From the NCBI RefSeq assembly GCF_001552595.1, contig NZ_BCRM01000001.1, positions 930,001 to 994,000 of the forward strand: 64,000 nt of DNA. Direction: 5' to 3'. The stretch comes from Rhodococcus erythropolis NBRC 15567 (GTDB lineage Bacteria; Actinomycetota; Actinomycetes; Mycobacteriales; Mycobacteriaceae). The stretch's first letter is position 1. Each line of letters begins with the position of its first letter. The notes under the pieces are model-generated. The model did no database searches, was not told the DNA's origin, and saw nothing but the letters and a program-made list of their open reading frames with translations. The translations under genes and the position numbers were made by a program. Shown here piece by piece: positions 9,357 to 17,933 of this stretch.

Positions 9357-11141
9357 ATGGTCGATTCCGGAGAACTGACTTCTTCTGACAGCCAGCCGCA
9401 GGAACACCACCTGCGGCTGGCTGTTCCCGCATCTCTCGAGAAGTTCGACAACCGCTTCACCGAGTGGGCGTGGGGGCTCCTCAAACTCGACTTCACCGGC
9501 ATCGCGTTTGCCGCGTTCTTCTTCTGCTGGTCTCTGACGCCGTCGTTGCTGCCGCGCGATTGGCTCTTCCAGGGTCTGATCGGCGGCATCAACTCGGCCA
9601 TCGGCTACGGCGTCGGCACCGCGATCGGTTGGGCTGTGGAGCGATACCTGCTCAGCGGTCGACGGTGGTGGCCCCTGCCCGAGCCGGTGCCTTCCGCGAT
9701 CAAGGTCTTCGTACCGGTCGCATCCATCGTCGCGGCGATCATCATGCTGGTCTACGCCGCCGGGTGGCAACGCGAAATTGCGGCGCTGACCGACGCCGAA
9801 GGCACGACCACCTCCGGCTACATCCGAACCCTCGGATTGAGCCTCTTCATCGGCGGCCTGCTCATCTCGATCTGGCGGGTCCTCCACGATCTGGTGAAAC
9901 TGATTGCCCGACAGCTGATGCGGCGGTTCCACTGGTCGCGGTCTGTGGCCAATGGTGTCGGCGTCCTGGTTGTCACCGTCCTGTTCTTCATGTTGGTTGA
10001 CGGCGTCCTCGTCCGCGGAATCTATGCCGCGACCAACTCGATCTTCAGTCTGCAGAACTCGACCACTCGCGACGGCGTCGCCGAACCGCAGGATCCCATG
10101 AAATCGGGCAGCCCCGAATCTGCTGCTCCCTGGGACACATTGGGGTTCGAGGGGCGCAACTTCGTCTCGCGTGGACTGGACGCTCAGGAACTCGAAGCGG
10201 CAACCGGTAACCAAGCGATGGATCCGATTCGCGTGTATGCCGGACTCGAAAGCGCCGAAGATCCCGAAGAGCGTATGGATCTGGTCATCAAGGAACTGGA
10301 GCGAACCGGCGCCTTCCAACGCAAGGTCCTCGTGGTCATTCCGACGACAGGTACAGGGTGGGTCAATCCCACTGCGGCACAGGCAATCGAGCTTGTACAC
10401 GGCGGCGACACTGCTCTTGTCGCCAGCCAGTACTCGTACCTGCCGAGTTGGATCTCGTTCCTCGCAGACCAGGAGAAGGCGCAAGCTGCCGGTCGCCTTT
10501 TGATCGAGCGGGTACACGAAAGATGGCTTCAGGAACCAGAAGCCACCAGACCGAAGTTCATGGTCTACGGCGAGAGCCTCGGCGTCATGGCCGGCGCGGG
10601 GGCATTCGACACACTGCAAGCGGCGCGCGATACCGCCGACGGAATTCTGTGGGTAGGTCCACCGAACGCGACGCAGTTGTGGCGTTCGATCGAGAAGAGG
10701 CGCGATCCCGGCACTCCCGAAGTGGCGCCCGTGTACGCGGACGGTCTGGCCGGAGTCCGGTTCGCGGATCGCCCCGAAGACATTCCGACCGACGGTATGA
10801 CGTGGCCGCAGCCGCGAGTTCTGTTTGTCCAGCATCCTTCCGATCCGGTGGTGTGGTGGTCACCCGACCTCATGTTCAACCGGCCCGAGTGGCTCAAGGA
10901 AGTACCGGGATTCGACCGCTCACCGTCGATGAAATGGTTCCCGGTCGTGACGTTCTGGCAGGTGTCCGCAGACCTCGGTAACGCCGCGGGAGTTCCGGAC
11001 GGTCACGGTCACAATTACGGAACCTCCGTTCTGGACGCCTGGATCAGCGTCGCCCAGCCCGAGGGATGGACGGCCGTAGAAACCGAGCGGGTGCGGTCGG
11101 CGTTGGTTGTCGCCGTGAAATCCGAGGGCCCCGAGAAGTGA
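9357..11141 (+). CDS. membrane alpha/beta hydrolase (Abhydrolase_9 type)
   Basis: A 594-residue protein with an N-terminal membrane domain (about four or five helices within residues 30-220: AFAAFFFCWSLTPSLLP, FVPVASIVAAIIMLVYAAGW) and a C-terminal hydrolase domain. The nucleophile elbow VYGESLGVMAG places Ser at 407, and GHGHNYG near the end probably supplies the His. This two-domain architecture is an actinobacterial family (PF15420/PF10081); an envelope lipid substrate is only a guess. ATG 9357 follows the purL stop by three bases and the C-terminus overlaps the CPBP gene by four bases, so the three are probably one transcript. Confidence 0.85.
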   Translation: MVDSGELTSSDSQPQEHHLRLAVPASLEKFDNRFTEWAWGLLKLDFTGIAFAAFFFCWSLTPSLLPRDWLFQGLIGGINSAIGYGVGTAIGWAVERYLLSGRRWWPLPEPVPSAIKVFVPVASIVAAIIMLVYAAGWQREIAALTDAEGTTTSGYIRTLGLSLFIGGLLISIWRVLHDLVKLIARQLMRRFHWSRSVANGVGVLVVTVLFFMLVDGVLVRGIYAATNSIFSLQNSTTRDGVAEPQDPMKSGSPESAAPWDTLGFEGRNFVSRGLDAQELEAATGNQAMDPIRVYAGLESAEDPEERMDLVIKELERTGAFQRKVLVVIPTTGTGWVNPTAAQAIELVHGGDTALVASQYSYLPSWISFLADQEKAQAAGRLLIERVHERWLQEPEATRPKFMVYGESLGVMAGAGAFDTLQAARDTADGILWVGPPNATQLWRSIEKRRDPGTPEVAPVYADGLAGVRFADRPEDIPTDGMTWPQPRVLFVQHPSDPVVWWSPDLMFNRPEWLKEVPGFDRSPSMKWFPVVTFWQVSADLGNAAGVPDGHGHNYGTSVLDAWISVAQPEGWTAVETERVRSALVVAVKSEGPEK

Positions 11142-11794
11142 AGGGAGTCGCCTCGATCGCGCTCTCCTCCGCCGCGATCACCTGGAGCAACGTCGTGCTT
11201 CCGGCATTCGGTCTTTCGCCTCGCGCTCGCGCCGTGGTCAACACCGCGGCCGGTCTGTCGGCCATCGGAGTCTTACTCGCACGTGGTTACACCCGCGAGG
11301 AACTCGGATTGGCACACACCGGAATTCGTGGTGGTGCCCAGTTCGGCGGAGCCGCGGCCGGGGCGGTCCTCACCGGCTACAGCGCCGCTCTGGTTGTCCC
11401 GTCCTTGCGTGCGACACTCGCTGCCGACGAGCGAGCAGACGGCCGTGAGGACTTCCTCGAATGGATCATCTTGCACATCCCCTTCGGCACGGTGCTTTCC
11501 GAGGAACTGTTGTTCCGTAGCGCGATGTCCGCAGTCTGGAATCGTGAGCTGAACCGTCCCACCGCGCAGGCTGTTCATGCACTGACTTTCGGGTTGTGGC
11601 ACGTCGCCCCCGCCCGCGGTGCCGGCGACAACGTTCCCGCTGCAGTGGCATTCACCGGCGCGTCGGCACTGCTGTTCGAGTGGCTGCATCGCAGGGGTGG
11701 CAGCGTCCTCGCACCGGCATTGCTGCACCTCGCGACCAATGCCGGTGGCGCACTTGCCGTTCGTATCGCTACTCGAAGACAAGGAGTGAACTGA
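11138..11794 (+). CDS. CPBP family intramembrane glutamic protease
   Basis: A 218-residue polytopic membrane protein. The CPBP (CAAX-protease and bacteriocin-processing) motifs are present in order: SEELLFRS with the catalytic Glu pair, HALTFGLWH with the second-motif His, and HLATNAGG with the third-motif His and Asn. The family cleaves or modifies membrane peptides; the bacterial substrate is unknown here. GTG 11138 overlaps the preceding stop as GTGA, and its own stop overlaps the next ATG by one base, so translation is probably coupled across all three genes. It is the counterpart of the gene after purL in mycobacteria (Rv0804 as I recall). Confidence 0.85.
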   Translation: MKGVASIALSSAAITWSNVVLPAFGLSPRARAVVNTAAGLSAIGVLLARGYTREELGLAHTGIRGGAQFGGAAAGAVLTGYSAALVVPSLRATLAADERADGREDFLEWIILHIPFGTVLSEELLFRSAMSAVWNRELNRPTAQAVHALTFGLWHVAPARGAGDNVPAAVAFTGASALLFEWLHRRGGSVLAPALLHLATNAGGALAVRIATRRQGVN

Positions 11795-12183
11795 TGCCGC
11801 CCCGCCGCGCCGTCGACCCCGCCGAATTCCGTGCCGCAGTCCTGGCTGTCGGCCCGTGGCTTCGCGATCCGGAACTTCCGAAGCCTTCTCGCGCCGAACT
11901 CGGCGCCGCAGTGAAGATGAGTGCGCGCACACTCGAACAGATCGCCCCCGGATCGAGCGTCGAGGTGCGGGTGCCGCCGTTTGTCGCCGTGCAATGCATC
12001 GAAGGTCCACGTCATACGCGCGGAACCCCGCCCAACGTCGTCGAGACGGACGCTCGCACGTGGTTGCAGATGGTCACCGGATTGCTCGAGTTCTCCGAGG
12101 CCGCAGGTGACGGACGAGTCGACGCATCAGGTAGCCGCGCCCCCGAAATTGCGCACTGGCTCCCACTGCTCCGGTTGGCGTAG
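11794..12183 (+). CDS. bacterial sterol-carrier-fold family protein
   Basis: A 129-residue soluble protein beginning MPPRRAVDPAEFRAAV and containing SVEVRVPPFVAVQCIEGP and TWLQMVTG, the pattern of the actinobacterial SCP_3 / sterol-carrier family that sits beside purF (equivalent to Rv0807). The SCP2 fold suggests lipid or small-molecule binding, but no ligand is known. ATG 11794 shares its A with the previous stop (TGATG). It is the last gene of the purL cluster before the purF promoter. Confidence 0.75.
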   Translation: MPPRRAVDPAEFRAAVLAVGPWLRDPELPKPSRAELGAAVKMSARTLEQIAPGSSVEVRVPPFVAVQCIEGPRHTRGTPPNVVETDARTWLQMVTGLLEFSEAAGDGRVDASGSRAPEIAHWLPLLRLA

Positions 12184-12309
12184 TGACAGAGACCATCCGG
12201 TTCGCTTCGGCGTGATCTGAGGCCCAAGGCTGCCCTCAGGGGAAGTGTGTCCCAAAATGGCCGTAGACTGTGGATGCCCCCCAACCCCTGCCCACAAAGG
12301 GAGCGCCCG

Positions 12310-13887
12310 GTGACTCGTGCCGATCTGTCGGTCAACAGTCCAAATCTCCTCGCTTCGAACCCGTCCGACGAGGACGAGAACGAGCCCCGCGAAGAATGCG
12401 GTGTATTCGGCGTCTGGGCGCCGGGAGAGGATGTGGCGAAGCTCACTTATTACGGCCTGTACGCACTTCAGCACCGTGGTCAAGAAGCTGCCGGCATTGC
12501 GGTAGCCGACGGCTCCCAGGTGTTGGTGTTCAAGGATCTCGGCCTGGTCAGCCAGGTATTCGACGAGCAGACTCTCGCAGCGATGCCAGGACATGTCGCC
12601 GTCGGACATTGCCGTTACTCCACCACCGGTTCCACGACGTGGGAGAACGCGCAGCCCATCTTCCGTACGACCACTGCCGGTACCGGCATCGCGCTCGGCC
12701 ACAACGGCAACCTGGTCAACACCGCTGAACTCGCGAGCCGCACCCGTGCAGCCGGCCTGGTCAACGACAAGCGCCCCAATGCCGCGACTTCCGACTCCGA
12801 CCTCATCGGTGGTCTCCTGGCACACGCTGCCGGCGACAGCACCATCGAACAGGCCGCGATGGAATTGCTTCCCACGTTGGAGGGCGCGTTCTGCCTCACC
12901 TTCATGGACGAGCACACGCTGTACGCAGCGCGCGATCCGCACGGCATCCGCCCGCTCTGCCTCGGTCGACTCGACCGCGGTTGGGTAGTCGCCAGCGAGA
13001 CCGCAGCCCTCGACATCGTCGGCGCGTCGTTCGTTCGCGACATCGAGCCCGGTGAGCTACTCGCGATCGACGCAGACGGCGTCCGCTCCTCGCGTTTCGC
13101 GAACCCGACTCCCAAGGGTTGTGTCTTCGAGTACGTCTACCTCGCGCGTCCCGACAGCGTCATCGGTGGCCGTTCGGTCCACTCGACCCGCGTCGAGATC
13201 GGCCGTCTGCTCGCCAGCGAGCACCCCGCCGAAGGCGATCTGGTCATCCCCGTTCCCGAGTCCGGCACCCCCGCAGCCGTCGGGTACGCCCAGGGTTCGG
13301 GCATTCCTTACGGCCAGGGTTTGATGAAGAACGCTTACGTCGGCCGTACCTTCATCCAGCCGTCGCAGACGATCCGTCAGCTCGGTATCAGGCTCAAGCT
13401 CAACCCGCTCAAGGAAGTCATCCGCGGCAAGCGGCTTGTGGTGGTGGACGATTCGATCGTCCGCGGTAACACTCAGCGTGCGCTCATCCGGATGCTCCGC
13501 GAAGCCGGCGCCCTCGAAATTCACGTCCGTATCGCCTCGCCGCCGGTCAAGTGGCCCTGCTTCTACGGCATCGACTTCGCCTCACCGGCCGAATTGATCG
13601 CCAACGGAGCAGGCGGACAGGATGCGACGTTCGAGGAAATGCTCGACGGTGTGCGTCGTTCCATCGGAGCGGACACGCTCGGATACATCTCCACCGAAGG
13701 CATGATCGCCGCGACCGAGCAGCCGGCCAGCCGTCTGTGCGCCGCATGCTTCGACGGGACCTACCCGATCGCGCTTCCCAAGGAAACGTCGATCGGCAAG
13801 AACGTCCTCGAGGGGATGCTCGAGAGCACCGCAGGTTCGACGGCCACTCGCGACAACGACAACGCGAGCGCGCTCAGCCGCCCCTGA
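12310..13887 (+). CDS. purF: amidophosphoribosyltransferase PurF
   Basis: Commits PRPP to purine synthesis by making phosphoribosylamine from glutamine. The 525-residue precursor has a 29-residue propeptide before Cys 30 (EECGVFG), which becomes the N-terminal nucleophile after cleavage. The PRPP loop VVVDDSIVRGNT is intact, and C-terminal cysteines (WPCFYGIDF, RLCAACFDGTYP) mark the B. subtilis-type enzyme with a 4Fe-4S cluster. GTG 12310 is chosen because GGGAG lies about 8 bases upstream and the propeptide then has a normal length. A TAGACT -10 candidate is at 12264. A strong terminator follows at 13926. Confidence 0.97.
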   Translation: MTRADLSVNSPNLLASNPSDEDENEPREECGVFGVWAPGEDVAKLTYYGLYALQHRGQEAAGIAVADGSQVLVFKDLGLVSQVFDEQTLAAMPGHVAVGHCRYSTTGSTTWENAQPIFRTTTAGTGIALGHNGNLVNTAELASRTRAAGLVNDKRPNAATSDSDLIGGLLAHAAGDSTIEQAAMELLPTLEGAFCLTFMDEHTLYAARDPHGIRPLCLGRLDRGWVVASETAALDIVGASFVRDIEPGELLAIDADGVRSSRFANPTPKGCVFEYVYLARPDSVIGGRSVHSTRVEIGRLLASEHPAEGDLVIPVPESGTPAAVGYAQGSGIPYGQGLMKNAYVGRTFIQPSQTIRQLGIRLKLNPLKEVIRGKRLVVVDDSIVRGNTQRALIRMLREAGALEIHVRIASPPVKWPCFYGIDFASPAELIANGAGGQDATFEEMLDGVRRSIGADTLGYISTEGMIAATEQPASRLCAACFDGTYPIALPKETSIGKNVLEGMLESTAGSTATRDNDNASALSRP

Positions 13888-13925
13888 ACACCGAAAGCTG
13901 CAAAGCGCCGAAAAACGATAGCCGA

Positions 13926-13962
13926 GAATCTGCCGTCCACAACATGTGGGCGGCAGATTTTC
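13926..13962 (+). terminator. terminator after purF
   Basis: A 14-bp stem with one mismatch (AATCTGCCGTCCAC pairing with the strand ending GGCAGATT) around a 5-base loop, followed by TTCTG. It lies 39 bases after the purF stop and separates purF from the AIM24 genes. Confidence 0.75.
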
Positions 13963-14025
13963 TGTTCCACGACTTTCCGTTCGACGACACGGCATACGTC
14001 GTGAGCATCTGGCATAGTGCCCTCC

Positions 14026-14649
14026 GTGGCGCAACTGAGAATGGATGGGCACCGGGTACTGGTCGCAGACCTGGTGGGGGACACCATCAAAGCGATCAAC
14101 GGTTCGATGGTGGCGTACGAGGGTGCGATCACCTTCAAGAACGCCGGTATGGGCGGTGGCGGTGGGTTACGTGCCGCGCTGAAACAGAAGGCGGCAGGTG
14201 AATCACTGTCCCTGATGGAAGTCAGCGGACAAGGCACCGTCTACTTCGCGGTCGACGCCCAGGACATCACGATCATCGAACTCAACAACGACGCTCTGCA
14301 CGTGGAAGCGTCACAGTTGCTCGCACTGGTCGGACAGCTGCGAACCGATGTGAAATTTGCCGGCCTCCGCGGCGCAGGTTCCGGACAGGGCTTGTTCACG
14401 ACGGTCGTCAGCGGCACCGGTCTGGTGGCCGTGCTGTCGAAGGGCGGACCGATCATCGCGCTCGAAGTCAGCCCGCAGTATCCGCTGGTTGCCGATCCCG
14501 ACGCATTCGTCGCTCACCGCGGCCAGCTCAACCAGAGCTTCGTCACCGACGTCACCTGGCGCTCCGCGATCGGCGGTGGCAGCGGTGAAGCGTTCTCGCT
14601 GCGATTCGACGGATCCGGAGTCGTCTACATCCAGCCCGAGGAGCGCTGA
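14026..14649 (+). CDS. AIM24 family protein, first of three
   Basis: A 207-residue beta-rich protein of the AIM24 (TIGR00266/PF01987) family: MAQLRMDGHRVLVADLVG, then a glycine run (AGMGGGGGLRAALKQKAAG), SGQGTVYFA and GTGLVAVLSKGG. The yeast namesake is mitochondrial and bacterial functions are unknown. GTG 14026 is preferred because a CATAGT box ends seven bases upstream and no ribosome site exists, pointing to a leaderless start; GTG 14017 is the alternative. Three bases separate it from the second copy, so the three copies form an operon. Confidence 0.8.
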   Translation: MAQLRMDGHRVLVADLVGDTIKAINGSMVAYEGAITFKNAGMGGGGGLRAALKQKAAGESLSLMEVSGQGTVYFAVDAQDITIIELNNDALHVEASQLLALVGQLRTDVKFAGLRGAGSGQGLFTTVVSGTGLVAVLSKGGPIIALEVSPQYPLVADPDAFVAHRGQLNQSFVTDVTWRSAIGGGSGEAFSLRFDGSGVVYIQPEER

Positions 14650-14652
14650 ACC

Positions 14653-15330
14653 ATGCCGTTGGAATTGGTGAACAGCAAGGTCGTCAAGTCGACCCTCGCG
14701 CCTGGCCAGAACGTGCTCGCCCGCACCGGGTCGATGCTCTACTACACCGGTGACGTCCGCTTCATCCCGCACAGCATGGGCGGTGGGCCAGGCGCCATGC
14801 CGAACATGGGCGGTATCGCCGGGATGGCCGGCCGCATGATGTCCGGCGAGCATGCACGCATGATGGCGGCCGAGGGAAACGGTGAGGTCTTCTACGGGCA
14901 CGCCGGTTTGTATGTCGAGGTCATCCACCTCGACGGTTCGTCGATGCTCACGGTCGAAGCCGACCGACTCCTCGCACACGACGGTTACCTCCAGAGTTCG
15001 ATAGTCGCTCTCACGTCGCAGGGCGGTGTGCGCGGAGCGGTACGCGGAGCGATGACCGGTCAAGGGCTGTTCACGACGCAGTTGCACGGACAGGGAAGCG
15101 TCGCGGTTCTCTCGCACGGGGGCGCGATTCCGTTGCAGGTCGGTCCGAACAATCCTCAGGTCGTCGTCGACCCGCAGGCATACGTGTGCCACATCGGTCA
15201 GATCAACGTCGACATCTCCGCGAACGTCGGCTGGCGCGAGGCCGTCGGCAAGGGCTCGGGGGAGTCCATCCAGCTGAAGATGACCGGCGCCGGCACCGTC
15301 TGGGTCCAGGCGTCCGAGCAGAAGTTCTGA
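14653..15330 (+). CDS. AIM24 family protein, second of three
   Basis: A 225-residue paralogue with the same layout as its neighbours: MPLELVNSKVVKSTLAPGQNV, a flexible Gly/Met-rich insert (SMGGGPGAMPNMGGIAGMAG), GNGEVFYGHAG, and a long C-terminal half with GQGLFTTQLHGQGSVAVLSHGG, nearly the same wording as copy one (GQGLFTTVVSGTGLVAVLSKGG). The stop codon is 13 bases before copy three. Function unknown; the Met/Gly insert near residues 38-66 is the most distinctive feature. Confidence 0.8.
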   Translation: MPLELVNSKVVKSTLAPGQNVLARTGSMLYYTGDVRFIPHSMGGGPGAMPNMGGIAGMAGRMMSGEHARMMAAEGNGEVFYGHAGLYVEVIHLDGSSMLTVEADRLLAHDGYLQSSIVALTSQGGVRGAVRGAMTGQGLFTTQLHGQGSVAVLSHGGAIPLQVGPNNPQVVVDPQAYVCHIGQINVDISANVGWREAVGKGSGESIQLKMTGAGTVWVQASEQKF

Positions 15331-15343
15331 GAGGGCAAAGAGC

Positions 15344-16090
15344 ATGGGTATCGAAATTCACAATCCGGCAACTCTGCCCGCCAACGACAACGTCCCGGGC
15401 AACGACTACGCCTTCTGCGTCGAGATGGCCGGACAACCGTGGTTCACGTCCAAGGGCGCGATGATCGCGTACTACGGAAACATCAACTTCGAGCCGCTCG
15501 GGCGCACGAGCATGACGGCGATCGTCGCGGCCAGGTTCTCTTCGCCGCTCTACGCGGACGACTGGGTGCTCGCCCAGGGGCAGGGCAAGTTGATCCTCGG
15601 CGACCGCGGATTCAACATCAATTCCTACGACCTCGACGACGGCAACCTCACGATTCGCGCGGCCAATCTCCTCGCCTTCGAGACGAGCCTGGACCTCAAA
15701 CAGTCCATCGTCCCAGGCTTTTTGACGCTGCTGGGAACGGGCAAGTTCCTGGCGTCGTCCAACGGCCCGGTCATGTTCGCGGAGCCGCCGCTGCGCATCG
15801 ACCCGCAGGCGTTGGTGGGTTGGGCCGACTGCCCGTCGCCGTCCCATCACTTCGATGCGGACTGGATGCAGAGCTTCCTGGGCGCGGTTCGGGGAAGCAT
15901 GTTCGGCGCGAATACCGGTGAAGAACGCCAGTTCGATTTCACCGGAGCCGGCACGGTGCTGATCCAGTCGAGCGAGAAGGTCGTCCACGACGGGCACCTC
16001 CTCAAACACATCGAATCCGAGACCGTTGCACTCGGGCAGAACAGTCTGCGAGCGCTGCACTCCTCGATCGGTGCGCGGCTGCAGAACTGA
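15344..16090 (+). CDS. AIM24 family protein, third of three
   Basis: A 248-residue AIM24-like protein, the most divergent of the triplet. It starts MGIEIHNPATLPANDN and contains GQGKLILGDRGFNINSYDLDDG, then GTGKFLASSNGPVMFAEPPLRIDPQALVGW in the place of the copy-one and copy-two GTG/GQG motif. The last part ends GAGTVLIQSSEKVVHDG. A GAGAGGG ribosome site precedes ATG 15344. In M. tuberculosis purF and purM are adjacent, so the triplet is an insertion between two purine genes. Function unknown. Confidence 0.78.
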   Translation: MGIEIHNPATLPANDNVPGNDYAFCVEMAGQPWFTSKGAMIAYYGNINFEPLGRTSMTAIVAARFSSPLYADDWVLAQGQGKLILGDRGFNINSYDLDDGNLTIRAANLLAFETSLDLKQSIVPGFLTLLGTGKFLASSNGPVMFAEPPLRIDPQALVGWADCPSPSHHFDADWMQSFLGAVRGSMFGANTGEERQFDFTGAGTVLIQSSEKVVHDGHLLKHIESETVALGQNSLRALHSSIGARLQN

Positions 16091-16297
16091 CGTCTCGGGG
16101 TACGCGAGGTCTCACCGAGGGGGCCGGTCCGGTAGCGTATGGGCGTAATCGTCGGTATTTGTGTGCGCGCTCTGGGTCTCGAGTCGAACGATCCATCTCG
16201 CGTCACGAGGATTGCAAACACTTCACATTGCAAGACCACTTACCTGTGCACGAGCAATACGTGCTCGCGAGAAATACAAGGCTGGAGTAGTAACCCG

Positions 16298-17377
16298 ATG
16301 ACCGAGGACAGTCACCGCACCGCAGGCGCCTCCTACGCGGCAGCAGGAGTCGATATCGCCGCAGGCGACCGGGCGGTGGAACTCTTCGCCCCTCTGGCCA
16401 AGAAGGCCAGCCGCCCCGAGGTCATGGGTGGCCTCGGTGGTTTCGCCGGCTTGTTCTCCCTCAAGGGTGACTACAAGGAGCCGCTGCTCGCCGCATCGAC
16501 CGACGGCGTCGGAACCAAGCTCGCTGTCGCGCAGGCGATGGACAAGCACGACACGGTCGGACTCGACCTCGTCGCCATGGTTGTCGACGACCTCGTCGTC
16601 TGTGGCGCCGAGCCGCTGTTCCTTCAGGACTACATCGCTGTCGGCCGGGTCATCCCCGAGCGCGTCGCGGAATTGGTCAGCGGCATCGCCGAGGGCTGCA
16701 TCCAGGCCGGTTGCGCTCTCCTCGGAGGCGAGACCGCCGAGCACCCCGGCATCATGGCCGACGGTGACTACGACCTCTCCGCCACCGGCGTCGGTGTCGT
16801 GGAGGCCGAGAAGCTGCTCGGACCGGACCGCGTTCGCCCCGGCGACGTCGTCATCGCCATGGGCTCGTCGGGACTTCACTCCAACGGTTACTCCCTGGCC
16901 CGCAAGGTCCTGCTCGAGATCGACCGCATGAACCTGAGCGCACACGTCGACGAGTTCGGCCGCACGCTCGGTGAGGAACTGCTCGAGCCCACGAAGATCT
17001 ACGCCAAGGACTGCCTGGCACTCGCTGCCGAGACCGACGTGCGCACCTTCTGCCACGTCACCGGTGGCGGCCTCGCCAACAACCTTGCACGCGTCATGCC
17101 CAAGGGCTTGGTCGCCGAACTCGATCGCGGAACCTGGAGCCCCGCTCCGGTGTTCGCGATGATCGCGCAGCGCGGACGCGTCGAGCGCGCCGAGATGGAG
17201 CAGACCTTCAACATGGGCGTCGGCATGGTTGCCGTCGTGGCGCCCGAGGACGTCGACCGCGCACTTGCCGTCCTGACTGCACGCCACATCGACTGCTGGA
17301 CGCTCGGTAGCGTCAAGAAGGCGTCGGACGCCGCTGCAGAGCGTGCGTTCCTGGCCGGAGACCACCCGCGCTTCTAG
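16298..17377 (+). CDS. purM: phosphoribosylformylglycinamidine cyclo-ligase PurM
   Basis: AIR synthetase, which closes the imidazole ring with ATP in purine synthesis. The 359-residue protein has ASYAAAGVDIAAGDRAVE, GGFAGLFSL, the DGVGTKLAVAQ loop, GGETAEHPGIM and CHVTGGGLANNL. ATG 16298 has GGAG about 11 bases upstream and gives the family length; a longer open frame upstream has no homology. The 207-base gap before it contains no gene that I can see, only a probable promoter and a small hairpin near 16250. Confidence 0.97.
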   Translation: MTEDSHRTAGASYAAAGVDIAAGDRAVELFAPLAKKASRPEVMGGLGGFAGLFSLKGDYKEPLLAASTDGVGTKLAVAQAMDKHDTVGLDLVAMVVDDLVVCGAEPLFLQDYIAVGRVIPERVAELVSGIAEGCIQAGCALLGGETAEHPGIMADGDYDLSATGVGVVEAEKLLGPDRVRPGDVVIAMGSSGLHSNGYSLARKVLLEIDRMNLSAHVDEFGRTLGEELLEPTKIYAKDCLALAAETDVRTFCHVTGGGLANNLARVMPKGLVAELDRGTWSPAPVFAMIAQRGRVERAEMEQTFNMGVGMVAVVAPEDVDRALAVLTARHIDCWTLGSVKKASDAAAERAFLAGDHPRF

Positions 17378-17390
17378 GCCGCAACGTCAG

Positions 17391-17424
17391 CTGCCCCATC
17401 GGAGAGATCCGGTGGGGCAGTTTT
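17391..17424 (+). terminator. terminator after purM
   Basis: A 12-bp stem (CTGCCCCATCGG pairing with CCGGTGGGGCAG, one G-T pair) with a 6-base loop, followed by TTTTGT. A classic rho-independent terminator 13 bases after the purM stop. Confidence 0.9.
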
Positions 17425-17467
17425 GTGTGTCCGTACAAGCAGGCGCGGGGCAGAAAATGGAACGCAA

Positions 17468-17500
17468 AAATGAGGAAGAGCGATCAGCTCTTCCTCATTT
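17468..17500. terminator. bidirectional terminator between purM and the DUF3073 gene
   Basis: A perfect 14-bp inverted repeat (AAATGAGGAAGAGC and its complement) with a 5-base loop. T-runs follow on both strands, the minus one (TTTTTG) being better. It lies 28 bases beyond the DUF3073 stop and probably serves mainly that gene. Confidence 0.85.
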
Positions 17501-17527
17501 CACAGTCTGCGCGGTGGCAGTGCGCGG

Positions 17528-17731
17528 TCAACGCCGCCAGTCGTCGTAGTCGTCCTCTCGCGCATGCCCTTCCCTATCGGAAGTCTGGTCCGATCGGACA
17601 CTGCTCCGATGCGAGTTGGTCGATCCACCTGCGAGCTCTCTTTGCAGGCTGTCGAAATCCGTGGTCGGTACGCTGTACTTCAATTCGCGTGCAACCTTGG
17701 TCTGCTTTGCCTTAGCCCGGCCGCGGCCCAT
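17528..17731 (-). CDS. DUF3073 family protein
   Basis: A 67-residue basic-then-acidic protein starting MGRGRAKAKQTKVARELKYS, with FDSLQRELAG in the middle and an acidic arginine-rich end (EDDYDDWRR). The family is confined to actinobacteria (Rv0810c type) and its role is unknown. The highly charged N-terminus resembles small nucleic-acid-binding proteins, but this is only resemblance. ATG 17731 has a GAGGGGG ribosome site. Monocistronic, with its own promoter in the 200-base gap up to 17933 and a terminator at 17468. Confidence 0.85.
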   Translation of the reverse strand: MGRGRAKAKQTKVARELKYSVPTTDFDSLQRELAGGSTNSHRSSVRSDQTSDREGHAREDDYDDWRR

Positions 17732-17933
17732 GGCTGACCCCCTCGCGCTTTCGCGGGGCGGCCTGGGGAATTTGGCGGCCCCGTTTGAGTGTGTAAGTTT
17801 CCTGACACACACTCTAGCGTGGAAAAGTCGCTTCCGCTTCCACGAACGCCTCACCGCCGTGTCTGATTGCTCTCACTATGGCCGCGAGCTGCCAGGATGC
17901 TGAAAGAACTCGTCAGAACTTTGTGAGAACTGC

